Assembly: GCF_019402665.1 (NCBI RefSeq)
Contig: NZ_VSST01000019.1
Location: 186,001 to 250,000 of the forward strand
Source: Bradyrhizobium canariense
GTDB lineage: Bacteria; Pseudomonadota; Alphaproteobacteria; Rhizobiales; Xanthobacteraceae
Reading direction: 5' to 3'
DNA length: 64,000 nt
The stretch's first letter is position 1; every line of letters starts with the position of its first letter. Below are positions 20,092 through 27,837 of this stretch, piece by piece. The position numbers were made by a program, and so were the translations under genes. The notes below the pieces were generated by a model. The model did no database searches. It saw nothing but the letters and a program-made list of their open reading frames with translations, and was not told the origin of the DNA.

Positions 20092-21447
20092 ATGCGCGCG
20101 ACTTTTCTTGGCACCGTCGCAACGATCATTCTCACCGCGAGCTCCGCGCTCGCGCAGAGCGAAGGCGAATTCCCGGCCAGGCTCGCCGGCCACGTCGTGA
20201 TGCCGGCCGCCACGTTCATCGACGCGCCCGCTGATGCGCCCGCCGATCTCAAGACCTCCGGCAAATACACCACCGGAAAGCGCGTCGACGCGCTCGGCAC
20301 GGTGATGGGCAAGTCCTATGAGCGGGCGACCGGCTTGTCGCTGCCGTTCAAGGGCCAGCCGCTGCAAGGCCATTCCGGCATCAAGTCGATGGGCGACGGC
20401 ACCTTCTGGGTCATCACCGACAACGGCATGGGCGCGCGCGCCAATTCGCCGGATTCGATGCTGTACCTCAACCGCTACAAGATGGATTGGGCCGGTGGCA
20501 AGATCGAGCGGCTGGAGACCGTGTTCCTGCACGATCCCGACAGACGCGTGCCGTTCCGCATCGTGCATGAAGACACCGAGAGGCGCTATCTCACCGGCTC
20601 CGACTTCGACACCGAAGGCTTTCAGATCATCGGCGACACCTTCTGGATCGGCGACGAGTTCGGCCCCTACATCCTGAAGGCCGACAAGACCGGCAAGATT
20701 CTCGGGCTGTTCGAGACGGTCGCCGACGGCAAGCCGGTGCGCTCGCCGGATCATTGGGCGGTGACGACCCCGGGCGCGCCGGGCGCGACCTACACCAACG
20801 TCAACCTGCGGCGCTCCAAGGGTTATGAGGGCTTCGCCTCCTCGAAAGACGGCAAGTTTCTCTACGGCCTGCTCGAGGGGCCGCTGTGGGACGCCGACAA
20901 GAAAGACTGGGAGAAGGCCGACGGCAAGGAAGCCTCGCGCATTCTCGAATTCGACGTCGCCGCGGAAAAGTTCACTGGCCGCTACTGGCAGTATGTGTTC
21001 GAGCAGAACGGCAATGCCATCGGCGACTTCAACATGATCGACCCGGCGAGCGGTCTGATCATCGAGCGCGACAACGGCGAAGGCACGCCCGACAAGGCCT
21101 GCCCGCAAGGCACCCGCGGCGAGAACTGCTTCCCTGATGTCGCCAAGTTCAAGCGCGTCTACAAGATCGAACTCACCGACGCCAATGTCGGCAAGCCCGT
21201 GCGCAAGATCGGCTACATCGACCTCCTGAAGATCAGAGATCCCGACAACAAGGCGAAGAAGCCGCTCAATGATGGCGTCTACACCTTCCCGTTCTTCACC
21301 ATCGAGAACGTCGATCGTGTCGACGAAACCCACATCATCGTCGGCAACGACAACAATCTGCCGTTCTCGTCCAGCCGCGATCCCAACAAGGCCGACGACG
21401 ACGAGTTCATGCTGCTCGATGTCGCGGATTTCCTGAAGGCGAAGTAA
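20092..21447 (+). CDS. Exported esterase-like activity of phytase family protein (451 aa)
   Basis: A secreted protein of the phytase-like family (PF13449, esterase-like activity). The signal peptide ends near SALAQSEGE. The family's Asp/Glu-rich beta-propeller repeats are visible: GHSGIKSMGDGTFWVITDNGMG, DTEGFQIIGDTFWIGDEFGPY, KGYEGFASSKDGKFLYGLLEG and HIIVGNDNNLPFS. These loops bind Ca2+ in related proteins. AGGAGAC precedes the ATG. Gap of 84 bases from the DUF6130-like gene leaves it unclear whether it belongs to the same transcript. Annotated activity in the family is weak, so phosphate or ester release is only a family-level guess. Confidence 0.85.
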   Translation: MRATFLGTVATIILTASSALAQSEGEFPARLAGHVVMPAATFIDAPADAPADLKTSGKYTTGKRVDALGTVMGKSYERATGLSLPFKGQPLQGHSGIKSMGDGTFWVITDNGMGARANSPDSMLYLNRYKMDWAGGKIERLETVFLHDPDRRVPFRIVHEDTERRYLTGSDFDTEGFQIIGDTFWIGDEFGPYILKADKTGKILGLFETVADGKPVRSPDHWAVTTPGAPGATYTNVNLRRSKGYEGFASSKDGKFLYGLLEGPLWDADKKDWEKADGKEASRILEFDVAAEKFTGRYWQYVFEQNGNAIGDFNMIDPASGLIIERDNGEGTPDKACPQGTRGENCFPDVAKFKRVYKIELTDANVGKPVRKIGYIDLLKIRDPDNKAKKPLNDGVYTFPFFTIENVDRVDETHIIVGNDNNLPFSSSRDPNKADDDEFMLLDVADFLKAK

Positions 21448-21467
21448 GCTGACGCTCTTTCAACACA

Positions 21468-21568
21468 GTCATCGCCCGGCTTGACCGGGCGATCCAGTAA
21501 TCCGCGGCGCCAGCGATTGAATCGTGACGCCGCGGCGTACTGGATGCCCCGCCTTCGCGGGGCATGAC
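21468..21568. repeat. Inverted repeat element (gtcatcgcccggcttgaccg type)
   Basis: The left arm (gtcatcgcccggcttgaccg … gatccagta) pairs loosely with the right arm (tactggatgccccgccttcg … ggcatgac). Each arm carries its own small hairpin. The element fills the gap between two convergent genes. Confidence 0.75.
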
Positions 21569-21619
21569 AGGGAGTGAGCGAGCGCGAGCTAAGACAGCAT
21601 CGTACTTCGGCGCCGCCCA

Positions 21620-23299
21620 TCAACCCGCCGGCACGATCACCATGCTCTTGTCCTTCGGCCAGCGAATGCGCCAGGCGAAATTGATGTCCTTGACCTCGCC
21701 GGGCTTGGCGTCGAACGACCATTCCAGGACGCCGCGCCGGTCGCGAATGTTGCTTGCGGTCGGCGGCGTGGTCGCAGGCAACATCTCGACGAGGATGTCC
21801 TCGTTCTCGCTGACCGGCAACTGATCCTCGATCGCGATCTTGATCGGGAAGTCGTGACCATTGCGGATTGTGGTCTTGAACGAACGCTCGTCGGTCTTCG
21901 AGGTCGTGACCAGGAGACCGGCCGAACCTTCGTTGCGCTTGAGCACCGCGCGCTCGATCCTGACCTTGTCGTCGGCGCCGAAGCCGAGCCGCACGATATC
22001 GTCCTTGGCCGAAGCCGAGAGCTTGCCGCGGCCGACGAAGGTTCCATCGCGATAGATTGCGACCTTGCCTGGCAACAGGCTCGTGTCGTCGGCCTGCTTG
22101 AAGCTGGCTTCGAGGAAGGCGGTGGGATCCATCACCGGAGCCGCGCGCACCATGAGATCGGCGGGCACGGTCATCGAGGCGATGCGCAGGCTCTTGGCGC
22201 CCTCGGCGGGGGCGAGGCTGACGCGGCCGGGAATTTTGTAGGTGGCCTGGAAGTCGCCGATCTCGGCGACCGCCTGCTGTTCTTCGGCGCGTTCGGCAAG
22301 ATCTTCCCTGGATCGGCTGGCATAAGCCGGAGCTTCCATCTTACGCTGCATTGGCGCCGCCGCAGGCATTGCCGAATCCGAAAGCGAACCCAGCGCCCGC
22401 GGCTTCGGCACTTGCGGATACTGCGCGACCAGCGAATTCAGCTCCGGCGCGCTGCCGCCGCGGCCGATGCGGACCGTGGAGACGCCGAGCGTGACGTTGG
22501 ACCAGTCCTCGCCGGTCGATTGCGTGACTTCGGCACGGCGAACCAATTCGAGCTGCGGCTTGCGATCCTTCGCGCCGGTGTCGAGGCGGGCGTCGTAGAG
22601 CGGCAGCCAGCGCGCATTGCGCACATTGTAGGTGACCCTCAACGTCGCCTTGGTTGCTGCCGGCACGGCGATGTCCATGCGGACTTCGAGCTTGCTCGGC
22701 GGCTTGGCCTTGCGCTCGATTTCGAGCTGGCCGATCTGCCGATCGATCTCGCGCATCTTGCGCGTGGCGTCGCGAACGGCGGTATCGGCGCTCGCAATTT
22801 CCTCCCCGACGGTGGCAAAGGCCGTGCGCCATTCGGCAATCGGCCGCGCCTCGCCCTTGTCGCCGATGCCGGCGGGCGATGCTTCCGCAAAATGCTCCGC
22901 GAATTTGCGCCGCGCATTGGCCGAGTCGATCGCGCCTTGCAGGTCGGCGCGCTGGTCATTCAGCGCCTCGATGCGCTTGTCCAGCTCCGGCAGATTGACC
23001 GGCGCCGCACGTGGCGTTCGCGCATCGATCGTGCCGATGGTGAGCTTCGCTCCCCCCTCACCCTCCACCCGGATCGAGGAGGTGTCGAGACCAAGCGGGA
23101 AGTCCTTGGCAATGAGCGTCGAGTCACCAGACGGCAGGTCCACCGCGATGACGCGGGTGACGGTCGCGCCATCAGGGTAAACCGTGACGGTATCGATGGC
23201 CGATGTGGCGTCCAATTCGGCAGCCCATGACGACGACGCGAAGGCCGTGGTCACCAGAACCAGGCTCGTCGTTGCCAAACATCTTGCGGTGATGCGCAT
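21620..23299 (-). CDS. DUF4139 / MuiA-family mucoidy inhibitor protein (559 aa)
   Basis: The protein has a signal peptide (MRITARCLATTSLVLVTTAFASSSWAA) and the two family parts. The N-terminal DUF4140 domain starts IDTVTVYPDGATVTRVIAVD. A coiled-coil (about residues 75-195) carries many Glu/Arg/Ala residues. The C-terminal DUF4139 domain has VTYNVRNARWLPLYDARLD. The start at 23299 is preceded by GGAGGAGGGA, a near-perfect ribosome binding site. The family is named after MuiA of Aeromonas, which inhibits mucoidy when overproduced; its biochemical role is not known. It is periplasmic or outer-membrane associated. Confidence 0.9.
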   Translation of the reverse strand: MRITARCLATTSLVLVTTAFASSSWAAELDATSAIDTVTVYPDGATVTRVIAVDLPSGDSTLIAKDFPLGLDTSSIRVEGEGGAKLTIGTIDARTPRAAPVNLPELDKRIEALNDQRADLQGAIDSANARRKFAEHFAEASPAGIGDKGEARPIAEWRTAFATVGEEIASADTAVRDATRKMREIDRQIGQLEIERKAKPPSKLEVRMDIAVPAATKATLRVTYNVRNARWLPLYDARLDTGAKDRKPQLELVRRAEVTQSTGEDWSNVTLGVSTVRIGRGGSAPELNSLVAQYPQVPKPRALGSLSDSAMPAAAPMQRKMEAPAYASRSREDLAERAEEQQAVAEIGDFQATYKIPGRVSLAPAEGAKSLRIASMTVPADLMVRAAPVMDPTAFLEASFKQADDTSLLPGKVAIYRDGTFVGRGKLSASAKDDIVRLGFGADDKVRIERAVLKRNEGSAGLLVTTSKTDERSFKTTIRNGHDFPIKIAIEDQLPVSENEDILVEMLPATTPPTASNIRDRRGVLEWSFDAKPGEVKDINFAWRIRWPKDKSMVIVPAG

Positions 23300-23466
23300 C
23301 AAGTCCCTCCTCCAAGTCATCGCCGCCGCCAGCCGGACGCGCGATCCAATGCCTCGCCAACATGGTTGGACGCGGCAGGGAAGGAACTGGTTCGATTGAG
23401 GTTTCCGTGGGGCGCCGCCGCGGCGGCAGCGGGGCCCGGAACGGGTCGTCGGCCGCGACGGAGCCC

Positions 23467-24087
23467 TTAATCCTGAGCGGACGACCCCTGCCCGAAGATG
23501 CGGCGAAGCAGGTCCGTCACGTTCTTCGCACCGGCCTTCCTCAGAATACCGGCGCGATAGCCCTCGACCGTGCGCGCGCTCAGATGCATGCGCCGGGCGA
23601 TCTCCTTGTTGGTCAGGCCGGCGGCGAGATGCTCGAGCACGTCGCCTTCGCGCGCGGACAGGGGTTCGCAGCCGGGCAACCAGCGCTGCCGGTTGGAGGC
23701 GGGCTGCGCGAACTCGTCGATCGCGGCATCGATCCGGTCGACGATGTCGCGGGTGCGGAACGGCTTCTCGATGAAGTCGGCCGCACCGCTCCTGATGGCG
23801 TCGACCGCCATGGCGATGCTGCCGTTTGTCGCGGTCACCAGCACCGGCGCCATGCAGTTTTCCTCACGCAGGCGCTTGAGCACGTCGAGACCGGAGCGAT
23901 CGGGCGGCATCTCCAGCATCACGCAGGCCGGCATCCGCGCCTTGGCCTCCGAGAGCAGAGACGCGCCGTCGGCGAAGCAGATCACGTTGTATGCGCTCTG
24001 TTGGAGCGCGGTGGAAAGTTGTTCGCGGGAGGCGGCATCGGTGTCGATGACGAATACCTCACCCTTGGAAAGCATGTTCCCAGGCAT
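23467..24087 (-). CDS. LuxR/FixJ-type response regulator without a canonical phosphoacceptor Asp (206 aa)
   Basis: The protein has a receiver-like domain (about residues 8-125) and a C-terminal LuxR helix-turn-helix (LSAREGDVLEHLAAGLTNKE, with IARRMHLSARTVEGYRAGIL). The Thr (LVTATNG) and Lys (FIEKPF) switch residues are kept. The phosphoacceptor strand reads CVMLEMPPDRSG. No Asp stands at the expected place: Glu is nearest, with one residue missing before the PP. The acidic pocket reads VIDTD instead of DD. Phosphorylation is therefore unlikely in the normal way. The ATG at 24087 is preferred over the longer frame. It faces a divergent AraC gene across 204 bases and has no adjacent histidine kinase. 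Confidence 0.85.
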   Translation of the reverse strand: MPGNMLSKGEVFVIDTDAASREQLSTALQQSAYNVICFADGASLLSEAKARMPACVMLEMPPDRSGLDVLKRLREENCMAPVLVTATNGSIAMAVDAIRSGAADFIEKPFRTRDIVDRIDAAIDEFAQPASNRQRWLPGCEPLSAREGDVLEHLAAGLTNKEIARRMHLSARTVEGYRAGILRKAGAKNVTDLLRRIFGQGSSAQD

Positions 24088-24291
24088 AATTCCGATCCAG
24101 CAATGTCTTTTGGTCAAATGGTCCGAGACAGCAGCGGGGCCTCGTCGCGCCGCGCCGTCATATGCACGGCATTCACGCCCGTGCTTCGGTTTCACTTATG
24201 TATGTTCCACCCGGTTCCCGGATTTGACGGATCGGGACATAAATTTTACATTTCGGGACATCTGCGGGAATGGCTGGCAGGAACGGTTCGC

Positions 24292-25320
24292 ATGACCGAC
24301 CTCATTCGCAGCGCGGGCTTGAGCTATTACCCGGAGGTCGCCCGGTCGGTCGGGCTCGACCCCAGACAGATGATGCGCAAGGTCAGGCTGCCGCTGGCCT
24401 GCCTCGACAAGCCCGATACGCCCATTGCCGTCACCGGCCTGCGACGTCTGCTCGAATTGTCGGCAGAGGCGTCCGGAGCCGAAGATTTCGGCTTGCGGCT
24501 TGCCGAGCGCGGCGGGCTGACCAATTTCGGCGCGGTCGGCCTGATCGTGCGCGAACAGGCGACGGTAGGTGAAGCCATCGAAGCCTTCTCGCGCTTCATC
24601 CCGATCCATCACGACGGCATGAAGCTGGACGTCACCCGCGACAAGCAGACCGTGACCGTCACGCTGCACCTGCGCGGCCGACAGCCGACCGCGCCGCGCC
24701 AGTCGATCGACATGGCGCTCGGCAGCGTCCACCGCATCATCCAGTCGCTGTTCGGCAGCGATTGGCGGCCGCAGGAAGTGCACCTGCATTACCCACCGCC
24801 GCACGACCGCAAGCGCTACCGCGAGTTCTACGGCTGCCGCGTGACTTTCAATGCGGAGGACGATTCGATCCTGTTGTCGGCGCACGACATGGAGCGCCGG
24901 ATCCCGAGCGCGCATCCGCTGATCGCGAGCTATCTGCGCAAGCGGATCGAGGCGATCGAGACGCGGCCGGCAAGCTGGGAGGAGAAGGTCGACGAGGTCG
25001 TGCGTCTCCTGCTCGCCGGCGGCGACTGCACGGTCGAGCGCGTCGCCGAGCACCTCGCCTGCACCCGCCGCACCGTCCACCGGCACCTCGCCGAAGCCGG
25101 CACCAGCTTCTCGGCGATTCTCGACGCGCAGCGCGCCGATCTCGTGGTCCAGCTGATCGATAATCCCGGCCGGCCGCTGGCCGACATCGCCGTGCAGCTC
25201 GGCTTCTCCGCGCAGAGCGCCATGGCCCGCTGGTTCCGCGGCCATTTCGGCTGCACCATCACCGCATGGCGCAAAGGCGTCAGGCCATTGAAATCGTCGA
25301 CCGTGGCGACCGCAGCTTGA
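24292..25320 (+). CDS. AraC-family transcriptional regulator (342 aa)
   Basis: The N-terminal half resembles the arabinose-binding-like domain (PF12625) found in OruR/ArgR-type AraC regulators: LSYYPEVARSVGLDPRQMM and FGLRLAERGGLTNFGAVGL. The C-terminal 110 residues contain two helix-turn-helix motifs (VERVAEHLACTRRTVHRHL and ADIAVQLGFSAQSAMARWF). The start is the ATG at 24292, matching the beginning of related proteins; the open frame extends up to 23362 without a better start. It is divergent from the Asp-less LuxR regulator, so the 204-base gap may hold operators for both. The inducer is unknown. Confidence 0.9.
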   Translation: MTDLIRSAGLSYYPEVARSVGLDPRQMMRKVRLPLACLDKPDTPIAVTGLRRLLELSAEASGAEDFGLRLAERGGLTNFGAVGLIVREQATVGEAIEAFSRFIPIHHDGMKLDVTRDKQTVTVTLHLRGRQPTAPRQSIDMALGSVHRIIQSLFGSDWRPQEVHLHYPPPHDRKRYREFYGCRVTFNAEDDSILLSAHDMERRIPSAHPLIASYLRKRIEAIETRPASWEEKVDEVVRLLLAGGDCTVERVAEHLACTRRTVHRHLAEAGTSFSAILDAQRADLVVQLIDNPGRPLADIAVQLGFSAQSAMARWFRGHFGCTITAWRKGVRPLKSSTVATAA

Positions 25321-25321
25321 A

Positions 25322-26533
25322 TCAGCGTGCCGGGACGGGCACGCCCATGATGGCGAGGGCGCGGCGAGGGCTGCCGGCGAGCAGCGGGCCGAACGCGATG
25401 GCAAAGCCGAGGAACGCAACGATCCACCCGCAGGCGGCAAGGTGCAGCAACGCATCGCTGTGCGCAGGCCAAACCACCGCCGCGACCCGCGCCAGCGCCG
25501 CAACGATGATCGCGGCATAGATGGCCTGTGTCGCCGGCGAAGCTGTCAGCGCCTGTCCAGTATGGCCGAGACTCGCACGGGTCATCACCGCGAGCGTCAT
25601 GGTTCCGGCCGCGCCGGCCATCCAGGCATGGACGCCCGCGCTCGGCGGCAATTCGCCGACGACGGCAAAGGCATGCAGGAGGAAACCGAGCGGCACGAAG
25701 ACATAGCCGATATGGAGGATCAGGAGCAGCCGCTCGCGGAATGTGCGGTCACCGGCCCAGCGTGCGAGCCGCACCAGATGGAGCCCGCCGACAAGCGCCA
25801 TCGCCACGCCGGTGAGGGTGCTCAACGGCGCCACAATCCACGCGATGATCGCAATTGCGCTGCACCCGATCACCACACCGTCAAAGCGTCCGAATGGCAC
25901 CGGGAGGCGGCCGGGGTTGAACTTGACCAGCCAGTTGCGGGTGAAGCTCGGGATGATGCGGCCGCCGATCAGCGAGATCATCAGCACGACCACGCCGATG
26001 CCGACGCGGATGCCAACATCGGCCGCACCCGCATAATGCGCTTCGAGATGGAAGCCGACATTGCCGGCGAGCAGCACGAGCACCAGCACCACCACAGGAA
26101 GGTTGCGCCAGTTGCCGCCGGCGATGATCTCGCGCGTTGCTGCAGCGACGACCAAGGTCAGGAAGGCGGCATCGACGGCAAGCGCAAACGCCCAGCCGAT
26201 ATCGGCGGACAGCGTCACCGCGACGCGGCCGGCGAGCCAGACCGCCAGCAGCGCGCCCAAGGACGTCCCCTGGATCGGCAGCCGCCCGGTCCAGTTCGGA
26301 ATCGCCGTGAACAGGAATCCCGTGATCACCGCCGGCAGGAAGCCGTAGAGCATCTCATGGACGTGCCAATCGCGCGGCGCGAAAGCCGACGTCACCGACA
26401 ATTCGCCGTAGAACATCGGCAGCCAGGCCAGGATCGAAAGCCCAGCCTGGATGGCGGCGAGCAGGAAAAAGGGCCGAAAGCTGTTCGCAAACAGCGGCCA
26501 GCCCTCAAAGTTGCGGGATCGGGCGCCAGCCAT
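25322..26533 (-). CDS. nnrS: NnrS family protein (403 aa)
   Basis: A polytopic inner-membrane protein with about twelve hydrophobic helices and the NnrS pattern: FRPFFLLAAIQAGLSIL near the start, DWHVHEMLYGFLPAVITGFL with conserved His, and WHVHEM-type His residues proposed to hold haem. NnrS is known to relieve nitrosative stress and often accompanies nir/nor genes. The stop lies one base from the stop of the convergent AraC gene. On the other side it is divergent from an NnrR-type Crp/Fnr gene, with a TTG-N8-CAA box centred 70 bases upstream of the start. The name follows family similarity. Confidence 0.93.
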   Translation of the reverse strand: MAGARSRNFEGWPLFANSFRPFFLLAAIQAGLSILAWLPMFYGELSVTSAFAPRDWHVHEMLYGFLPAVITGFLFTAIPNWTGRLPIQGTSLGALLAVWLAGRVAVTLSADIGWAFALAVDAAFLTLVVAAATREIIAGGNWRNLPVVVLVLVLLAGNVGFHLEAHYAGAADVGIRVGIGVVVLMISLIGGRIIPSFTRNWLVKFNPGRLPVPFGRFDGVVIGCSAIAIIAWIVAPLSTLTGVAMALVGGLHLVRLARWAGDRTFRERLLLILHIGYVFVPLGFLLHAFAVVGELPPSAGVHAWMAGAAGTMTLAVMTRASLGHTGQALTASPATQAIYAAIIVAALARVAAVVWPAHSDALLHLAACGWIVAFLGFAIAFGPLLAGSPRRALAIMGVPVPAR

Positions 26534-26596
26534 GGGTCAACTCCAGTCGATTCAAATCGTCGCCTGGAAAAATACTGCCGTCCGGCCGGCTCGTTT

Positions 26597-26610
26597 TTGA
26601 GCTATCGCAA
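26597..26610. promoter_or_regulatory. FixK/NnrR/Fnr-type box
   Basis: TTGAGCTATCGCAA is an imperfect palindrome of the TTG-N8-CAA class that fits the rhizobial form TTG(A/C)-N6-(T/G)CAA. It lies between the divergent nnrS and Crp/Fnr genes, 64 and 52 bases from their starts. Confidence 0.7.
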
Positions 26611-26661
26611 ACACCCTGACGATTGCAGGTGTCATCACACTTCCAGCGCCAAGGAGGCAGA

Positions 26662-27372
26662 ATGGCCAAGGTCGACACATCGTTGGTTGCGCATTTGCCG
26701 CTGTTTGGGGGTGTCAAACCGGAGGACCTCGAGGAGATCCTGCGCGAGGCCCGCTCAGTGCGCTATCCCAAGAACAGCGCCATTTTCGAGCAGGGTGCGG
26801 ACGCGCAATCCTTCTTCCTGCTGCTGCACGGCCATGTTCGCGCAGCCAAGACCACACCGAGCGGCGAGCAGATCGTGGTGCGCTACGTCTCGCCGGGCGA
26901 GACGTTCGGTCTCGCGATGGCGATCGGGGCCGCGCGCTATCCGGCCACGGCGATCGCGGTCGACGACAGCGTCGCCCTGATCTGGCCGACCTCGGCCTGG
27001 CCGCGACTGGTCGAGCGATTTCCCTCGCTTGCCGCCAACACGCTCCAAACCGTCGGCACGCGGCTGCAGGAGAGCCACACCCGAATCCTGGAAATGTCGA
27101 CCCAGCAGGTCGAGCAGCGCGTCGCGCATGCGCTGCTGCGCCTCGCCAAACAATCCGGCAAGAAGCTCGACCACGGCATCGAGATCGATTTCCCGATCAG
27201 CCGCCAGGACATCGCGCAGATGACCGGCACCACGCTGCACACCGTGAGCCGCATCCTGAGCGGCTGGGAACAGCAGGGGCTGGTCGAGAGCGGCCGTCAG
27301 CGCATCATCCTGCGCGATCCGCATGGCATCGTCGTGCTGGCGGAGCGGAGCCCTGACAGCGGCGCGGCTTAA
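26662..27372 (+). CDS. nnrR: Crp/Fnr-family regulator, NnrR type (236 aa)
   Basis: The protein has a cyclic-nucleotide-binding-like sensor domain (residues about 10-125; FFLLLHGHVRAAKTTPSGEQ) and a C-terminal helix-turn-helix. The recognition helix reads TTLHTVSRILSGWEQQG, with the SR pair of the FNR class. The protein has no cysteine at all, so it cannot hold an Fe-S cluster as FNR does; NO-sensing NnrR and FixK proteins are also of this kind. AAGGAGG precedes the ATG at 26662. Its own promoter carries a TTG-N8-CAA box, so it may be controlled by FixK2 or by itself. The NnrR name rests on context and similarity; a FixK paralogue is the alternative. Confidence 0.85.
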   Translation: MAKVDTSLVAHLPLFGGVKPEDLEEILREARSVRYPKNSAIFEQGADAQSFFLLLHGHVRAAKTTPSGEQIVVRYVSPGETFGLAMAIGAARYPATAIAVDDSVALIWPTSAWPRLVERFPSLAANTLQTVGTRLQESHTRILEMSTQQVEQRVAHALLRLAKQSGKKLDHGIEIDFPISRQDIAQMTGTTLHTVSRILSGWEQQGLVESGRQRIILRDPHGIVVLAERSPDSGAA

Positions 27373-27459
27373 GGCCAGGGGTGAGCGTCGCTTCCGCTTA
27401 CGGCGAAAGCGCCCCTCACCCGGGAATCCGCGCGCAGCCCGCGCGAATTCCAGATCGGT

Positions 27460-27657
27460 TCACGCCGGCACGCGGTCACACAGCGCGGCGAGGAATTTGT
27501 CGCGATCGATGCCATGCTCGCGGCAGGCGTCATCGACCGTGTGGAAGGTTGCGATCGGACAGCCCACGCAGGCCATCCTGAAGGCGAGAAACACGCGGAT
27601 CGTGTGCGGCGCCGTGCGCATGATGTCATCGACCAGATCGTCGGATCCAAAAGGCAT
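27460..27657 (-). CDS. DUF1858 domain protein (65 aa)
   Basis: A small cytoplasmic protein of the DUF1858 type, the hybrid-cluster-associated disulfide domain. It has MACVGC (CxxC) in the middle and a third Cys in DDACREHGID. The helix RTAPHTIRVFLAFRM precedes the Cys pair. The ATG at 27657 follows CGGAG. These domains occur near hybrid-cluster, nitrosative-stress or haem genes and probably do thiol redox or cluster work, but no function is proved. It lies convergent to the Crp/Fnr gene and downstream of a TTG-N8-CAA box at 27709. Confidence 0.82.
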   Translation of the reverse strand: MPFGSDDLVDDIMRTAPHTIRVFLAFRMACVGCPIATFHTVDDACREHGIDRDKFLAALCDRVPA

Positions 27658-27708
27658 GGACAACAACTCCGTTCCGAAACCACGATAGCAGAGCGGGCGG
27701 CGGTTTCT

Positions 27709-27722
27709 TTGTTGGAGCGCAA
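27709..27722. promoter_or_regulatory. Possible FixK/Fnr-type box upstream of DUF1858
   Basis: TTGTTGGAGCGCAA keeps TTG-N8-CAA but departs from the preferred A/C at the fourth base. It lies 52 bases upstream of the DUF1858 start and adjoins a palindromic repeat. Weaker than the other three boxes. Confidence 0.45.
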
Positions 27723-27730
27723 GCTGCTTG

Positions 27731-27832
27731 TCATTCCGGAGCGCGCGAAGCGCGAGCCCGGAATCCATCGGGCAGCAGACCGAGAGGTGAAATGGATTCC
27801 GGGCTCGCACCAAGTGGCGCACCCCGGAATGA
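27731..27832. repeat. Inverted repeat element (tcattccgg type)
   Basis: The left arm tcattccgg … gagcccggaatccat pairs with the right arm atggattccgggctcgc … ccggaatga. The stem is long, with a purine-rich loop (cagcagaccgagaggtga). It fills the gap between hemN and the DUF1858 gene, both on the minus strand. Confidence 0.85.
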
Positions 27833-27837
27833 CGGGA

